The notes beneath the pieces were generated by a model. It was not told where the DNA came from. It did no database searches and saw only the letters and a program-made list of their open reading frames with translations. DNA of 41,771 nt from Duganella callida (GTDB lineage: Bacteria; Pseudomonadota; Gammaproteobacteria; Burkholderiales; Burkholderiaceae_D), in NCBI RefSeq assembly GCF_004614165.1, contig NZ_SPVG01000103.1, positions 1-41,771 of the forward strand, given 5' to 3'. Position numbers and translations under genes: made by a program. Shown one piece after another: positions 1 through 7,694 of this stretch. Every line of letters starts with the position of its first letter. The first letter of the stretch is position 1.

Positions 1-146
1 CGGCAGGCACGCCTGGCGTCGCCCGCGCGCCGGATGAAACAGGCCCGCTGGCCGAGGCCCGTTCGCTGGGCGCCGCCGCCCTGGCCAGCATGCGCCGCGA
101 CCTGTTCCCGCGCGCGGCGGCTTATCAACCGGAGATCGCATCGTGA
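1..146 (+). CDS. FUSC-family exporter, C-terminal end (partial)
   Basis: An open frame enters from the left edge and stops with TGA at 144-146. The last roughly 47 codons give a soluble, Ala/Arg-rich tail ending YQPEIAS. The visible sequence carries no diagnostic motif. I assign it by context: the next three genes are DUF1656, an HlyD adaptor and an outer-membrane factor, and in proteobacteria these typically follow an AaeB-like FUSC inner-membrane pump. The stop overlaps the GTG start of the next gene, so the two are probably translationally coupled. Another pump family cannot be excluded. Confidence 0.6.
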   Translation, partial: AGTPGVARAPDETGPLAEARSLGAAALASMRRDLFPRAAAYQPEIAS

Positions 147-349
147 CCGCTGAACTGAGTTTATACGGACTGTATGTCCCCACCTTGCTGTTGCTGGCCA
201 TTTTGGCGCTGATCTGCACGCGCGCGCTGGGACGCCTGCTGATGCGGGTCGGCTTCTACCGCCTGGTGTGGCATCCGGCGCTGTTTGAATTTGCGCTGTT
301 CTTCATCCTGCTGGGCGGCTTTTCCACTTTTTTGAATAACCGGGGCTGA
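143..349 (+). CDS. DUF1656 (AaeX-like) small membrane protein
   Basis: A 68-residue protein with two hydrophobic segments (about residues 10-30 and 45-62), matching the DUF1656/AaeX family in size and topology. Members accompany FUSC pumps and HlyD adaptors in aromatic-acid or drug efflux operons; their own role is poorly known. The start is GTG at 143, inside the last codons of the upstream gene (GTGA overlap), which indicates translational coupling. The next gene begins 3 bases after the stop. The motif LYGLYVPTLL near the N-terminus and the polar C-terminus fit the family. Confidence 0.85.
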   Translation: MTAELSLYGLYVPTLLLLAILALICTRALGRLLMRVGFYRLVWHPALFEFALFFILLGGFSTFLNNRG

Positions 350-352
350 ATC

Positions 353-1231
353 ATGAACCTCAAAACTCCTTTACTGGCCCTGGGCCGATTTGCCGTAACG
401 ATGATCGCGGTGGCTGCCGCCGGCGTGCTGGGATGGCGTTTGTGGCAGCACTATGAAGTGGAGCCATGGACCCGCGATGGCCGCGTCAAGGCCGATGTGG
501 TGCAGGTGGCGCCGGACGTCACCGGTCAGGTCACCGCGGTGCTGGTGCACGATAACCAGCAGGTGAAGGCGGGTCAGGTGCTGTTCGAAGTGGACCGCGC
601 GCGTTTCGAACTGGCGCTGCGCCAGGCCGAGGCGGCGGTGCAGGCACAGCGCGCCACGCTGGCGCAGGCGGAAAAGGAAGCGCACCGCAACACCGAGCTG
701 ACCGACCTGGTCTCGACCGAAACGCGGGAACAGGGTGCATCGCGGGTCGACCAGCTGCGCGCGGCGCTGGCGCAGGCGATTGTGGCGCGCGATGTCGCCA
801 AACTGAATCTGGACCGTACCCGCATCGTCTCGCCGGTGAACGGCACCATCTCCAACCTGGACCTGCGCACCGGTTCCTACGTCAGCGCCGGCCACGCGGT
901 GATGGCGCTGATCGACAGCGATTCCTATTATGTCGAAGGTTATTTCGAAGAGACCAAACTGCCGGCGATCCAGGTCGGCGATGCGGTGGTGGTGCTGCCG
1001 ATGGGCGAATCGCTGCGCATCAAGGGGCACGTCGAAAGCCTGGCCGGCGGCGTGGCGGACCGCGACCGCAGCACCTCGTCGAATCTGCTGTCCAGCGTGA
1101 ACCCGACCTTCAACTGGGTACGTCTGGCGCAGCGCATCCCGGTACGCATCAAGCTGGACGCCTTGCCTGCCAACGCGCGCCTGGTGGCCGGGCAGACCGT
1201 CACGGTCGATGTGCAGGCCAAACGTTCCTGA
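353..1231 (+). CDS. HlyD/EmrA-family periplasmic adaptor of an efflux pump
   Basis: A 292-residue membrane-fusion protein. An N-terminal membrane anchor (about 12-30) is followed by a lipoyl-like half ending in VLVHDNQQVKAGQVLFEVD, an alpha-helical hairpin rich in Ala, Gln and Glu (about 80-145), the second lipoyl half (RIVSPVNGTISNLDL) and a beta-barrel domain (about 185-290). This is the AaeA-type short adaptor. It should bridge the FUSC inner-membrane pump and the outer-membrane factor encoded just downstream. It lies 3 bases after DUF1656 and 13 bases before the outer-membrane gene, so all four genes probably form one transcript. The substrate is unknown; aromatic acids are plausible by analogy with AaeAB. 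Confidence 0.9.
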   Translation: MNLKTPLLALGRFAVTMIAVAAAGVLGWRLWQHYEVEPWTRDGRVKADVVQVAPDVTGQVTAVLVHDNQQVKAGQVLFEVDRARFELALRQAEAAVQAQRATLAQAEKEAHRNTELTDLVSTETREQGASRVDQLRAALAQAIVARDVAKLNLDRTRIVSPVNGTISNLDLRTGSYVSAGHAVMALIDSDSYYVEGYFEETKLPAIQVGDAVVVLPMGESLRIKGHVESLAGGVADRDRSTSSNLLSSVNPTFNWVRLAQRIPVRIKLDALPANARLVAGQTVTVDVQAKRS

Positions 1232-1244
1232 GCGGGAGAGCGCC

Positions 1245-2669
1245 ATGAAATCCATTAAAATACTGGGCGGCACGATGCTGCTGGCCGTACTGGCGGCGTG
1301 CGGCACCGTCGGCCCCGACTACAAAGTGCCCGAGCAGGCGGTGATCAAGCGGCCGACGGCGGCTGCGCCGTTCCTGAGCAGCGCGGAAAGCGCCTATAAA
1401 CAGGAGCCACTGCCGGCGCACTGGTGGCGCTTGTATCAGGACCCGGTGCTGGATCAGCTGGTCGAACAGGCGCTGGCCGCCAACACCGACCTGCGCGTGG
1501 CCTCGGCTAACCTGGCGCGCGCGCGCGCCGTGCTGCTGGAAGCCGAAGAAAACGGCAAGCCGGTGGTCGGCGTCAGCGCGGCGCCGGGTGTGGGCCGTGC
1601 CTCCGCCGCGGCGAAAGGGTCGCCGGCCTCGCTGCCGGACAAATTCACCTACGACGCCGGCATCAACGTCTCCTACCAGGTGGACATGTTCGGCAAGATC
1701 GCGCGCGCCGTGGAAGCGGCCAATGCCGACACCGAATCGGCGCAGGCTGGCGTCGACCTGGTGCGCGTGACCGTCGCCGCCGATACCGCGCGCGCCTATG
1801 CCGATGCCTGCTCGGCGGTGCGGCAGATGGCGGTGGCACGGCAGTCGGTCGATCTGCAGCAGAAGCTGGTCGAACTGACGACCCAGCGCACGCGCGCCGG
1901 CCGCGGCACCAGTCTGGATGACGCGCGCGCCCGCAGCCAGCTGGCACAGTTGCAGGCGGCCCTGCCGCCGCTGGAAGCGCAACACCGCACGGCCTACTAT
2001 CGTCTGGCGGCGCTGACCGGCAAGACGCCGCAGGAAATGAACCTGCATCTGCTGCAGTGCCAGGCCGCGCCGCGCCTGACCAGGCCGTTCCCGGTCGGCG
2101 ACGGGGCCGCGCTGCTGCGCCGCCGCCCGGACATCCGCCAGGCGGAACGCAATCTGGCTTCGGCCAGCGCGCGCATCGGCGTGGCGACGGCGGATCTGTA
2201 TCCGAGCATCAGCCTGGGCGCCACCGTCGGCAGCACCGGCCTGCTCGATCATTTCGGCGCCGGCAACGCCTTCCGCTGGAGCCTCGGACCGCTGATCTCG
2301 TGGACGCTGCCATCGACCGGTTCGGCGCGCAGCCGCATCGCCGAGGCGGAGGCGGGCAACGCCGCCGCGCTGGCGCGCTTCGACGGCGTGGTGCTCAATT
2401 CGCTGAAAGAAGTGGAAAGCGCGATGACCGTATATGCTCGCGAGCTGGACCGGAATGCGGCCCTGAAGACGGCGCGTGACGAGGCGGAACTGGCGTCCGG
2501 ACAGTCGCACCGCCTGTACCGGTATGGGCGTACCGATTTCCTGTCGGTGCTGGATGCCGACCGCACCCTGGCCGCCACCGACGCCGCCTGGGCCGCGTCC
2601 GACGCCGCGCTGGCCGCCGATCAGATCACGCTGTTCCTGGCGCTGGGCGGCGGCTGGGAGCAGCTTTAA
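1245..2669 (+). CDS. NodT-family outer-membrane efflux lipoprotein
   Basis: A 474-residue TolC/OprM-like factor. The start at 1245 is preceded by GGGAGAG, and the N-terminus has a lipoprotein signal ending in the lipobox LAAC followed by GTVGPDY, the usual start of NodT-family proteins. Two outer-membrane-efflux repeats follow (about 60-260 and 270-465), with LLRRRPDIRQAERNL marking the second repeat and SISLGATVG a typical beta-strand segment. The family forms a trimeric channel through outer membrane and periplasm. A possible in-frame GTG start at 1209 would precede the signal peptide with 12 extra residues overlapping the previous gene, so 1245 is preferred. Confidence 0.92.
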   Translation: MKSIKILGGTMLLAVLAACGTVGPDYKVPEQAVIKRPTAAAPFLSSAESAYKQEPLPAHWWRLYQDPVLDQLVEQALAANTDLRVASANLARARAVLLEAEENGKPVVGVSAAPGVGRASAAAKGSPASLPDKFTYDAGINVSYQVDMFGKIARAVEAANADTESAQAGVDLVRVTVAADTARAYADACSAVRQMAVARQSVDLQQKLVELTTQRTRAGRGTSLDDARARSQLAQLQAALPPLEAQHRTAYYRLAALTGKTPQEMNLHLLQCQAAPRLTRPFPVGDGAALLRRRPDIRQAERNLASASARIGVATADLYPSISLGATVGSTGLLDHFGAGNAFRWSLGPLISWTLPSTGSARSRIAEAEAGNAAALARFDGVVLNSLKEVESAMTVYARELDRNAALKTARDEAELASGQSHRLYRYGRTDFLSVLDADRTLAATDAAWAASDAALAADQITLFLALGGGWEQL

Positions 2670-2710
2670 GAATGGTATGCTATCGCCTTCGTTAATAAGG
2701 AGTGAGCATC

Positions 2711-3244
2711 ATGGGACTGGCGGATCAGTTACTCAAAGCCGGTTTGGTCGACCAGAAAAAGGTCAAGGTCGCCAATCAGAACAAGGGCAAACAGCAGAAG
2801 GACGAGCGCCGCGCCGGCGTGCAGACGGTCGATGAGACCAAGCTGGCGGCGCAGGAGCGGCAGCGTCTGAACGCCGAAAAGGCGCGCCAGGCCAACGCCG
2901 AACGCGACGCCGCTGCGCAGCAAAAGGCGATCGCCGCGCAGATCGCGCAGATGATCCAGCAGAACAAGCAGGACAAGGGCAAGGGCGACACGGCCTACAA
3001 CTTCACGCATGGTACGAAGATCGAGCGCATCTACGTCTCCGACAAGGTGCGCGAGCATCTGGTGGCGGGCCGCCTGGTGATCGTCGCCGCGGGCCAGAAC
3101 TACGAACTGGTGCCGCGCGTGATCGCCGACAAGATCGCCGAGCGTAACGAGGCGTTGGTGATCCGCGTCAAACAGGCCAGCACCGAGGTCGACGAGGACG
3201 ATCCGTACGCCGCCTACAAGATTCCCGATGACCTGATGTGGTAA
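2711..3244 (+). CDS. DUF2058 family protein (YaiL-like)
   Basis: A 177-residue cytoplasmic protein beginning MGLADQLLKAGLVDQKK, the characteristic opening of the DUF2058/YaiL family. A highly charged Lys/Gln/Glu-rich region likely to be coiled coil (about 15-90) follows, then a compact C-terminal domain containing YNFTHGTKIERIYVS and ending DDPYAAYKIPDDLMW. Function is not established; nucleic-acid-related roles have been suggested for the family. The start at 2711 has AAGGAG 8 bases upstream; the GTG at 2702 is too close to that site. A possible TATGCT -10 element lies near 2677. The gene converges with the CAP-domain gene (stop-to-stop gap 2 bases). Confidence 0.88.
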   Translation: MGLADQLLKAGLVDQKKVKVANQNKGKQQKDERRAGVQTVDETKLAAQERQRLNAEKARQANAERDAAAQQKAIAAQIAQMIQQNKQDKGKGDTAYNFTHGTKIERIYVSDKVREHLVAGRLVIVAAGQNYELVPRVIADKIAERNEALVIRVKQASTEVDEDDPYAAYKIPDDLMW

Positions 3245-3246
3245 TC

Positions 3247-4143
3247 CTATTTGCGCGGTTTGCCGAACACCTGGGTCCAATAGATGCTTGAGCGCTGGCC
3301 CTGACCAAGGTCGTAGGCGGCGCCCATTTCCGTGTAATCGGGATTCATGATGTTGGCGCAGTGGCCAGGACTGGTCAGCCAGCCGGCCAGCGCTTCCTGT
3401 GGGCTCAGCTGGCCCGAGGCGATGTTCTCGCCGATCCGCAGCCATTGATAACCGGCCTGCCGCGCGCGGTCGCCCACCACTTTTCCCTCCTTGTCCGTGT
3501 GGCTGAAATAGCGTTGGCGCGCCATGTCCTGGCTGTGCGCCAGCGCCGCCGCGCCCAGTGCCGGATTCCAGCGCAGCGGCGGCGCCGGCGCGAACGACTG
3601 TCCGCCGCAGACGCGCGCGTTGGCGCGGGCGGCGTTGACGCCTTCCAGTATCGTCTGGCCGGCTTCCTGCCAGTTGGCGATCGGCGTGGCCGGCCGGTCG
3701 GGCGACATGCCCAGTGGCGACGGCGGGTGTGGTGGCGCCGGCCGCGCCAGCACCACGCTCCATTCCTGGCCGATGTGCGTGACGCCGATCTCGGTATAGG
3801 CGGTGCTCAGCAGCGCGCGGCAATAGGGCTGCTGGATGGTCTGCATCGCCATCTGCGCGCTGGCGGCGCCGGTGACCGAAATGGCGTCCGCCTGCGCGCT
3901 GGCGTAGCCGGCACGGTCCAGTACCGCGATCAGGATGGTGCCAGGCTGGATGCGGATGCCGGCCAGCCTGGCCTGCGGCGTCAGGGGCGGCGCCGGGGCG
4001 GCGTCGGGGCTGCCGTCGCAGGGCCCGGGCGCGGCACGGTAGGCGTTGATCAGGGACGTCAGCTGATCGGCGTCGCCTTGCGGCGATGCCTGGGCCGGCG
4101 CGCTCGCCAGCAGCAGTGCCGGCAGGAGGATGCATCGTTTCAT
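3247..4143 (-). CDS. Exported CAP (SCP/PR1-like) domain protein
   Basis: A 298-residue protein with a Sec signal peptide (MKRCILLPALLLASAPAQA). The C-terminal half (about 165-295) is a bacterial CAP domain: HSQDMARQRYFSHTDKEG, then GYQWLRIGENIASGQLSPQE and GWLTSPGHCANIMNPDYTEM, which supply the conserved His, Glu and His cavity residues. The N-terminal half (about 25-160) resembles a second, weaker CAP-like repeat. Such proteins are secreted; some have been linked to lipid binding or proteolysis, but the activity here is unknown. The start codon overlaps the stop of a short truncated frame upstream (TAATG), described separately. Confidence 0.88.
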   Translation of the reverse strand: MKRCILLPALLLASAPAQASPQGDADQLTSLINAYRAAPGPCDGSPDAAPAPPLTPQARLAGIRIQPGTILIAVLDRAGYASAQADAISVTGAASAQMAMQTIQQPYCRALLSTAYTEIGVTHIGQEWSVVLARPAPPHPPSPLGMSPDRPATPIANWQEAGQTILEGVNAARANARVCGGQSFAPAPPLRWNPALGAAALAHSQDMARQRYFSHTDKEGKVVGDRARQAGYQWLRIGENIASGQLSPQEALAGWLTSPGHCANIMNPDYTEMGAAYDLGQGQRSSIYWTQVFGKPRK

Positions 4144-4280
4144 TATTTCCAGGTGATGATGCCGGCGGCGGCCAGCCGTTCAAAATAAGCCGACACCAGC
4201 GCCCGCGGTACCGCAGTATAGCGTCCGCAGACGATGTCGTGGATGTCGGCCAGCGGGGCGAAGATGTTACCGGCCCCGAC
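4143..4280 (-). pseudogene. Truncated reading frame coupled to the CAP gene
   Basis: A 45-codon open stretch on the minus strand ends in TAA overlapping the ATG of the CAP gene (TAATG). The translation contains IFAPLADIHDIVCGRYTAVP and then RALVSAYFERLAAAGIITWK, with protein-like composition and a predicted helical tail. There is no ATG, GTG or TTG start: the frame is blocked upstream by TGA at 4281-4283. The tight stop/start overlap is what one expects of a former operon partner, so I read this as the C-terminal remnant of a gene whose front was lost where the opposite-strand TPR gene now begins. The family is not recognised. Confidence 0.45.
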
Positions 4281-4320
4281 TCATGCTACTCTATTCCGGA
4301 TGTAATTCCCGACGACTCAC

Positions 4321-6564
4321 ATGACGAAACACCACAAGCAAGGGCGCCCCGGCGGCAATCAAGGCTCCGGCAAGGCGGACCAGCTGTTCGCCGCAGGGCT
4401 GAATTTCCATCGCCAGGGCCAACTCGATCAGGCGATGCAGGCGTACGAACAGGTGCTCAAGCTCACGCCGCGGCACTTCGACGCATTGCATCACATCGGC
4501 ATCCTGGCCTTCCAGAAAAAGAACTATCCGCTGTCGGTGGATTTCCTGCGGCTGGCGCTGAGCGTCAACGCCAATGTCGCCAGCGCTCACGCGAACCTGG
4601 GCAATACGCTCAAGGAGATGGGACAGCTGGAAGAAGCACTGCTCAATTACGATCGCGCGCTGTCCCTGAACGGCCGCGATGCCGATACCTGTTACAACCG
4701 CGGCGCCGCCCTGCATGCGCTGGGCCGGCTGGAAGATGCCTTGCAGAGCTACGACAGCGCGCTCGCGATCAACGGCAAGGACCATCAGGCTTGGCAGAGC
4801 CGCGCGGTGGTGCTGAAGGATCTGGCGCAGTTCGAGGCCGCCAGGGAAAGCCTGACGCGGGCGCTGGCGCTCGATCCGGGCTCGGTCGAGGCGCAATGGG
4901 GCAAGGCGCTGCTGGATCTGCAGTTCGGGCGCTACACGGAAGGCTGGCGCGGCTACGAGTCGCGCTGGAACATGCCTTCGCTGACTGTGTATGACGGCGA
5001 GCGTCCGCAGGGCGCCGCCTGGCTGGGACAGGGTTCTTTGCAGGGCAAGACCATTCTGCTCTACGCCGAACAGGGACTGGGCGACACGCTGCAGTTCTGC
5101 CGTTACGTACCGATGGTGGCGCAGCTGGGCGCGCGGGTGATCCTGGAAGTGCCGGCCGCGCTGGCCGGCCTGCTGGGCAGCCTGGCCGGCGTCAGCCAGC
5201 TGCTGGTCAAGGGCGCGGCGCGGCCGTCGTATGACTGCCACTGTGCGCTGATGAGTTTACCGCTGGCCTTTGGTACGCAGGTCGAGACGATTCCCGCGCA
5301 GGTGCCGTATCTGTCCAGCGATCCGCAAAAGGTCGCCGAGTGGGCGGCGCGTCTGGGGGCGCAGGACAGACCGCGCGTGGGCGTGGTCTGGAGCGGCAAC
5401 TCCAGGCACGGCAATGACCGCAGCCGCAGCATCGCGCTGAGCGGGTTTGCGCGACTGTTCAGCGACCGCTACGAGTTCGTCGTGCTGCAAAAGGAGGTGT
5501 CGTCGTCCGATCGCGCCTTGCTGGAAACGCTGCCCGGCGTGCGCCAGTTCAGCGAGGCGATCGCCGACTTTTCCGATACGGCGGCGCTGTGCGAACTGAT
5601 GGATCTGGTCATCACCGTCGACACCAGCGTGGCGCATCTGGCCGGCGCCCTGGGCAAGCCGGCCTGGGTGCTGCTGGCGATCCATCCCGACTGGCGCTGG
5701 CTGTTGGAACGCAAGGACAGTCCGTGGTATCCCGGCGTACACCTGTATCGGCAGACGCGGCGCGATGACTGGGCACCGGTGCTGCAGCAGGTGCGGGAGG
5801 ACCTGGCGCTGCTGCCGGCATATGATGGCTGTCCCGCATGCGGCAGGGGCATGGTGCCGCACGACGTGGTCGACTTCAACAAGAGCTGCGGGGAAGCGCA
5901 TGGGCGCTATCTGCCGCTTGCGGGGACGGCGGTGTATTACCATCGTTGCCCCGGCTGCGGATTTGCCCAGGCGCCCGCGTTCCGTCAGTGGACCAGGCAG
6001 GCGTTCCGCGCGCATCTGTACAACGACGACTATGCGGCGGTCGATCCGGACGGTGTCAGCGTCCGCCCGCTGCAAAACGCCGATTTCGTGCACCAGCTGT
6101 TCGGCGAGAGCCGCGCGGCGATCCGTCACCTGGATTACGGCGCCGGCAGCGGATTGCTGTCGGCCACGCTGCGCGAGCGGCAGTGGGACTCGCTTGCTTA
6201 CGATCCGTTTGCGGACGATGAGCGCAAGCCCACGCAACTGGGCAAGTTCAATTTCATCACCGCGTTTGCGGCCTTCGAACGCGCGCCCGACGTGAAGGCG
6301 CTGATGGCAGACCTGCTCGCGCTGATGGACGAGGAATGTGTGCTGATCTTCTCCACCCGCTTTTCGGACGGGCAGCTGCAACCGAACACGCGGCTGACCT
6401 GGTGGTACGCCGCGCCGCGCAACGGGCATATCAGCCTGTTCTCCAAGCGAAGCCTGGTGCTGCTGGCGGAGCAGCGCGGGCTGCAGTTCGGCAGCTTCAA
6501 CGAGGACACGCACTGCCTGTTCGGCCGTCTGCCGGCCTGGGGCCGGAAACTGCTGGGCGGCTGA
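4321..6564 (+). CDS. TPR - glycosyltransferase-like - zinc motif - methyltransferase fusion
   Basis: A 747-residue cytoplasmic protein with four modules. Residues 20-195 are about five TPR repeats (for example AYEQVLKLTPRHFDALHHIG). Residues 240-495 are a GT9/GT41-like glycosyltransferase fold with YAEQGLGDTLQFCRY, GVVWSGNSRHGNDRSRS and DLVITVDTSVAHLAGALGKP. Residues 504-546 hold paired CPAC and CPGC knuckles, probably a zinc ribbon. Residues 600-740 are a Rossmann methyltransferase with the motif I LDYGAGSG. TPR-GT proteins with the GT9-like block are common in betaproteobacteria; the zinc-methyltransferase half resembles stand-alone SAM methyltransferases acting on sugars or glycans. A role in glycan or protein modification is inferred. 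Start at the ATG 4321; no strong Shine-Dalgarno is visible. Confidence 0.85.
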   Translation: MTKHHKQGRPGGNQGSGKADQLFAAGLNFHRQGQLDQAMQAYEQVLKLTPRHFDALHHIGILAFQKKNYPLSVDFLRLALSVNANVASAHANLGNTLKEMGQLEEALLNYDRALSLNGRDADTCYNRGAALHALGRLEDALQSYDSALAINGKDHQAWQSRAVVLKDLAQFEAARESLTRALALDPGSVEAQWGKALLDLQFGRYTEGWRGYESRWNMPSLTVYDGERPQGAAWLGQGSLQGKTILLYAEQGLGDTLQFCRYVPMVAQLGARVILEVPAALAGLLGSLAGVSQLLVKGAARPSYDCHCALMSLPLAFGTQVETIPAQVPYLSSDPQKVAEWAARLGAQDRPRVGVVWSGNSRHGNDRSRSIALSGFARLFSDRYEFVVLQKEVSSSDRALLETLPGVRQFSEAIADFSDTAALCELMDLVITVDTSVAHLAGALGKPAWVLLAIHPDWRWLLERKDSPWYPGVHLYRQTRRDDWAPVLQQVREDLALLPAYDGCPACGRGMVPHDVVDFNKSCGEAHGRYLPLAGTAVYYHRCPGCGFAQAPAFRQWTRQAFRAHLYNDDYAAVDPDGVSVRPLQNADFVHQLFGESRAAIRHLDYGAGSGLLSATLRERQWDSLAYDPFADDERKPTQLGKFNFITAFAAFERAPDVKALMADLLALMDEECVLIFSTRFSDGQLQPNTRLTWWYAAPRNGHISLFSKRSLVLLAEQRGLQFGSFNEDTHCLFGRLPAWGRKLLGG

Positions 6565-6571
6565 CGGCGGC

Positions 6572-6760
6572 ATGACGGCGCTGCTCACCAAGCCGTCCGC
6601 CCGCTTCCACGTGCTGGCGCAGGGCGTCCTGCGCTACAACACATGCCTTGTGCTGGCGGTGGTCGGTGGCCAAAAACCCGTTGATCCTGTCGTGCCTGGC
6701 CGGCGCTGCAAGCTGTGCGGCCTGGAGCTGCACTGCTGGTGGTGCTGTCGTTGATCTGAA
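6572..6760 (+). pseudogene. Relic of an AEC-family transporter
   Basis: This gap between the TPR gene and the cupin gene holds disrupted AEC (auxin efflux carrier) sequence. In one frame, ARFHVLAQGVLRYNTCLVLA followed by VVGG matches the family's RxNTxxxLA helix. After a jump of one frame near 6665, KNPLILSCLAGAA matches the conserved NPLI-LAG helix that lies about 40 residues further on in intact members. A third frame continues GAALLVVLSLI and stops. So an internal segment is missing and the frame is broken at least twice. An intact AEC transporter is encoded on the other strand at 7695-8633. The call rests on remembered family motifs. Confidence 0.5.
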
Positions 6761-6779
6761 CTGCGGCCACCCCTGGAAA

Positions 6780-7256
6780 TCAGTGGTGGCGGGGATCGTC
6801 TTCTGCGCGGAGGTACTTGATGCCCAGCGGGCCGGTGCCGGAGACCTGGGTCATGTAGTCACCCGATTTCGCCCAGTGGAAGTGCGGCGTGTTGGCCGGC
6901 AGTACGATCACCGATCCCGGCGCGTAAGCTTGCAGTTTGTCGGGATCGAAGGTGGTGCCAAGGCCGATGTAGAACACGCCGGAGATCACGGTGTAGATGC
7001 GGTCTTCCGGATGCGTGTGCGGCATCAGCTTGACGCCGCCGGGCAGCTTCACGCGTACCACGTAGGGACCGGCCTTGGCCGGATCGCCGACCAGCACCGC
7101 CAGCCGCGCTTCCGGCGGGAAGGCCGGGAACGCTTGCCATTCGATGTTTTCGGACAGGACGGCACCAAATTCCTTGACCGGCAAGCCCTGCGCGCCGGCG
7201 CTGCCGATAAGCGCGGCAGCGGCCGCAAACGGGATGAGTTTGTTGAGGATCTTCAT
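6780..7256 (-). CDS. Exported cupin-domain protein
   Basis: A 158-residue protein with a Sec signal peptide (MKILNKLIPFAAAAALIGSA). A single cupin barrel follows: motif 1 is LMPHTHPEDRIYTVISGVFY, with metal-ligand-type His-x-His and a nearby Glu; motif 2 is VLPANTPHFHWAKSG. The start at 7256 has GGAG about 9 bases upstream. It is the last gene of a leftward operon: another exported cupin lies 22 bases upstream, then an AEC transporter and an enolase-superfamily enzyme. Small periplasmic cupins can be isomerases, lyases or binding proteins. The substrate is unknown, though the operon suggests a sugar acid or similar carboxylate. Confidence 0.87.
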   Translation of the reverse strand: MKILNKLIPFAAAAALIGSAGAQGLPVKEFGAVLSENIEWQAFPAFPPEARLAVLVGDPAKAGPYVVRVKLPGGVKLMPHTHPEDRIYTVISGVFYIGLGTTFDPDKLQAYAPGSVIVLPANTPHFHWAKSGDYMTQVSGTGPLGIKYLRAEDDPRHH

Positions 7257-7278
7257 TTCACTGCTCCATGGGGGGATG

Positions 7279-7662
7279 TCATTGTGCCGGCGTGACCAGC
7301 GGCTTGCCCTGTTCGACGATGTAATGCGCCAACGCCTTGAAGCGCACCGTGCCGACATTGCAGACGGTATGGATTTCGCCCGGCAGGAATTGCAGCGGCT
7401 GGCCGGCCTTGAGCGGCAGGTCGGGTTTGCCGTCGATTTTGACCACCACCTGGCCTTCGAGGATGTAGGCGCTTTCGGCGCCGGGATGGGCGTGGCGGGC
7501 GGTGCACTGGCCCGGTTCGAGCTCGGCGAGCACACTCAGTATCTGGTGCCCCGCCGGGTAGTCGATGGTCTGCAGCACCGTGCGGTGCTGGGCCATCGCA
7601 CTGCCGCCGAGCGCGGCAAGCAGAAGGATGGCGGCGGTGTGCGGTCGTTTGCTGAAAGCCAT
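7279..7662 (-). CDS. Exported cupin-domain protein
   Basis: A 127-residue protein with a signal peptide (MAFSKRPHTAAILLLAALGG, cleavage likely after SAMA). Cupin motif 1 is CTARHAHPGAESAYILEG, with His-x-His and Glu; motif 2 is FLPGEIHTVCNVG. The two His, the Glu and the motif 2 His form the usual metal site. The start at 7662 is preceded by CAGGAG. It lies 32 bases downstream of the AEC transporter gene and 22 bases before a second exported cupin. The two cupins differ in length and sequence, so they are not a recent duplication. Function is unknown beyond the operon context. Confidence 0.87.
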   Translation of the reverse strand: MAFSKRPHTAAILLLAALGGSAMAQHRTVLQTIDYPAGHQILSVLAELEPGQCTARHAHPGAESAYILEGQVVVKIDGKPDLPLKAGQPLQFLPGEIHTVCNVGTVRFKALAHYIVEQGKPLVTPAQ

Positions 7663-7694
7663 GGCGATTCTCCTGTGCTGATCGAACCCCGGCC

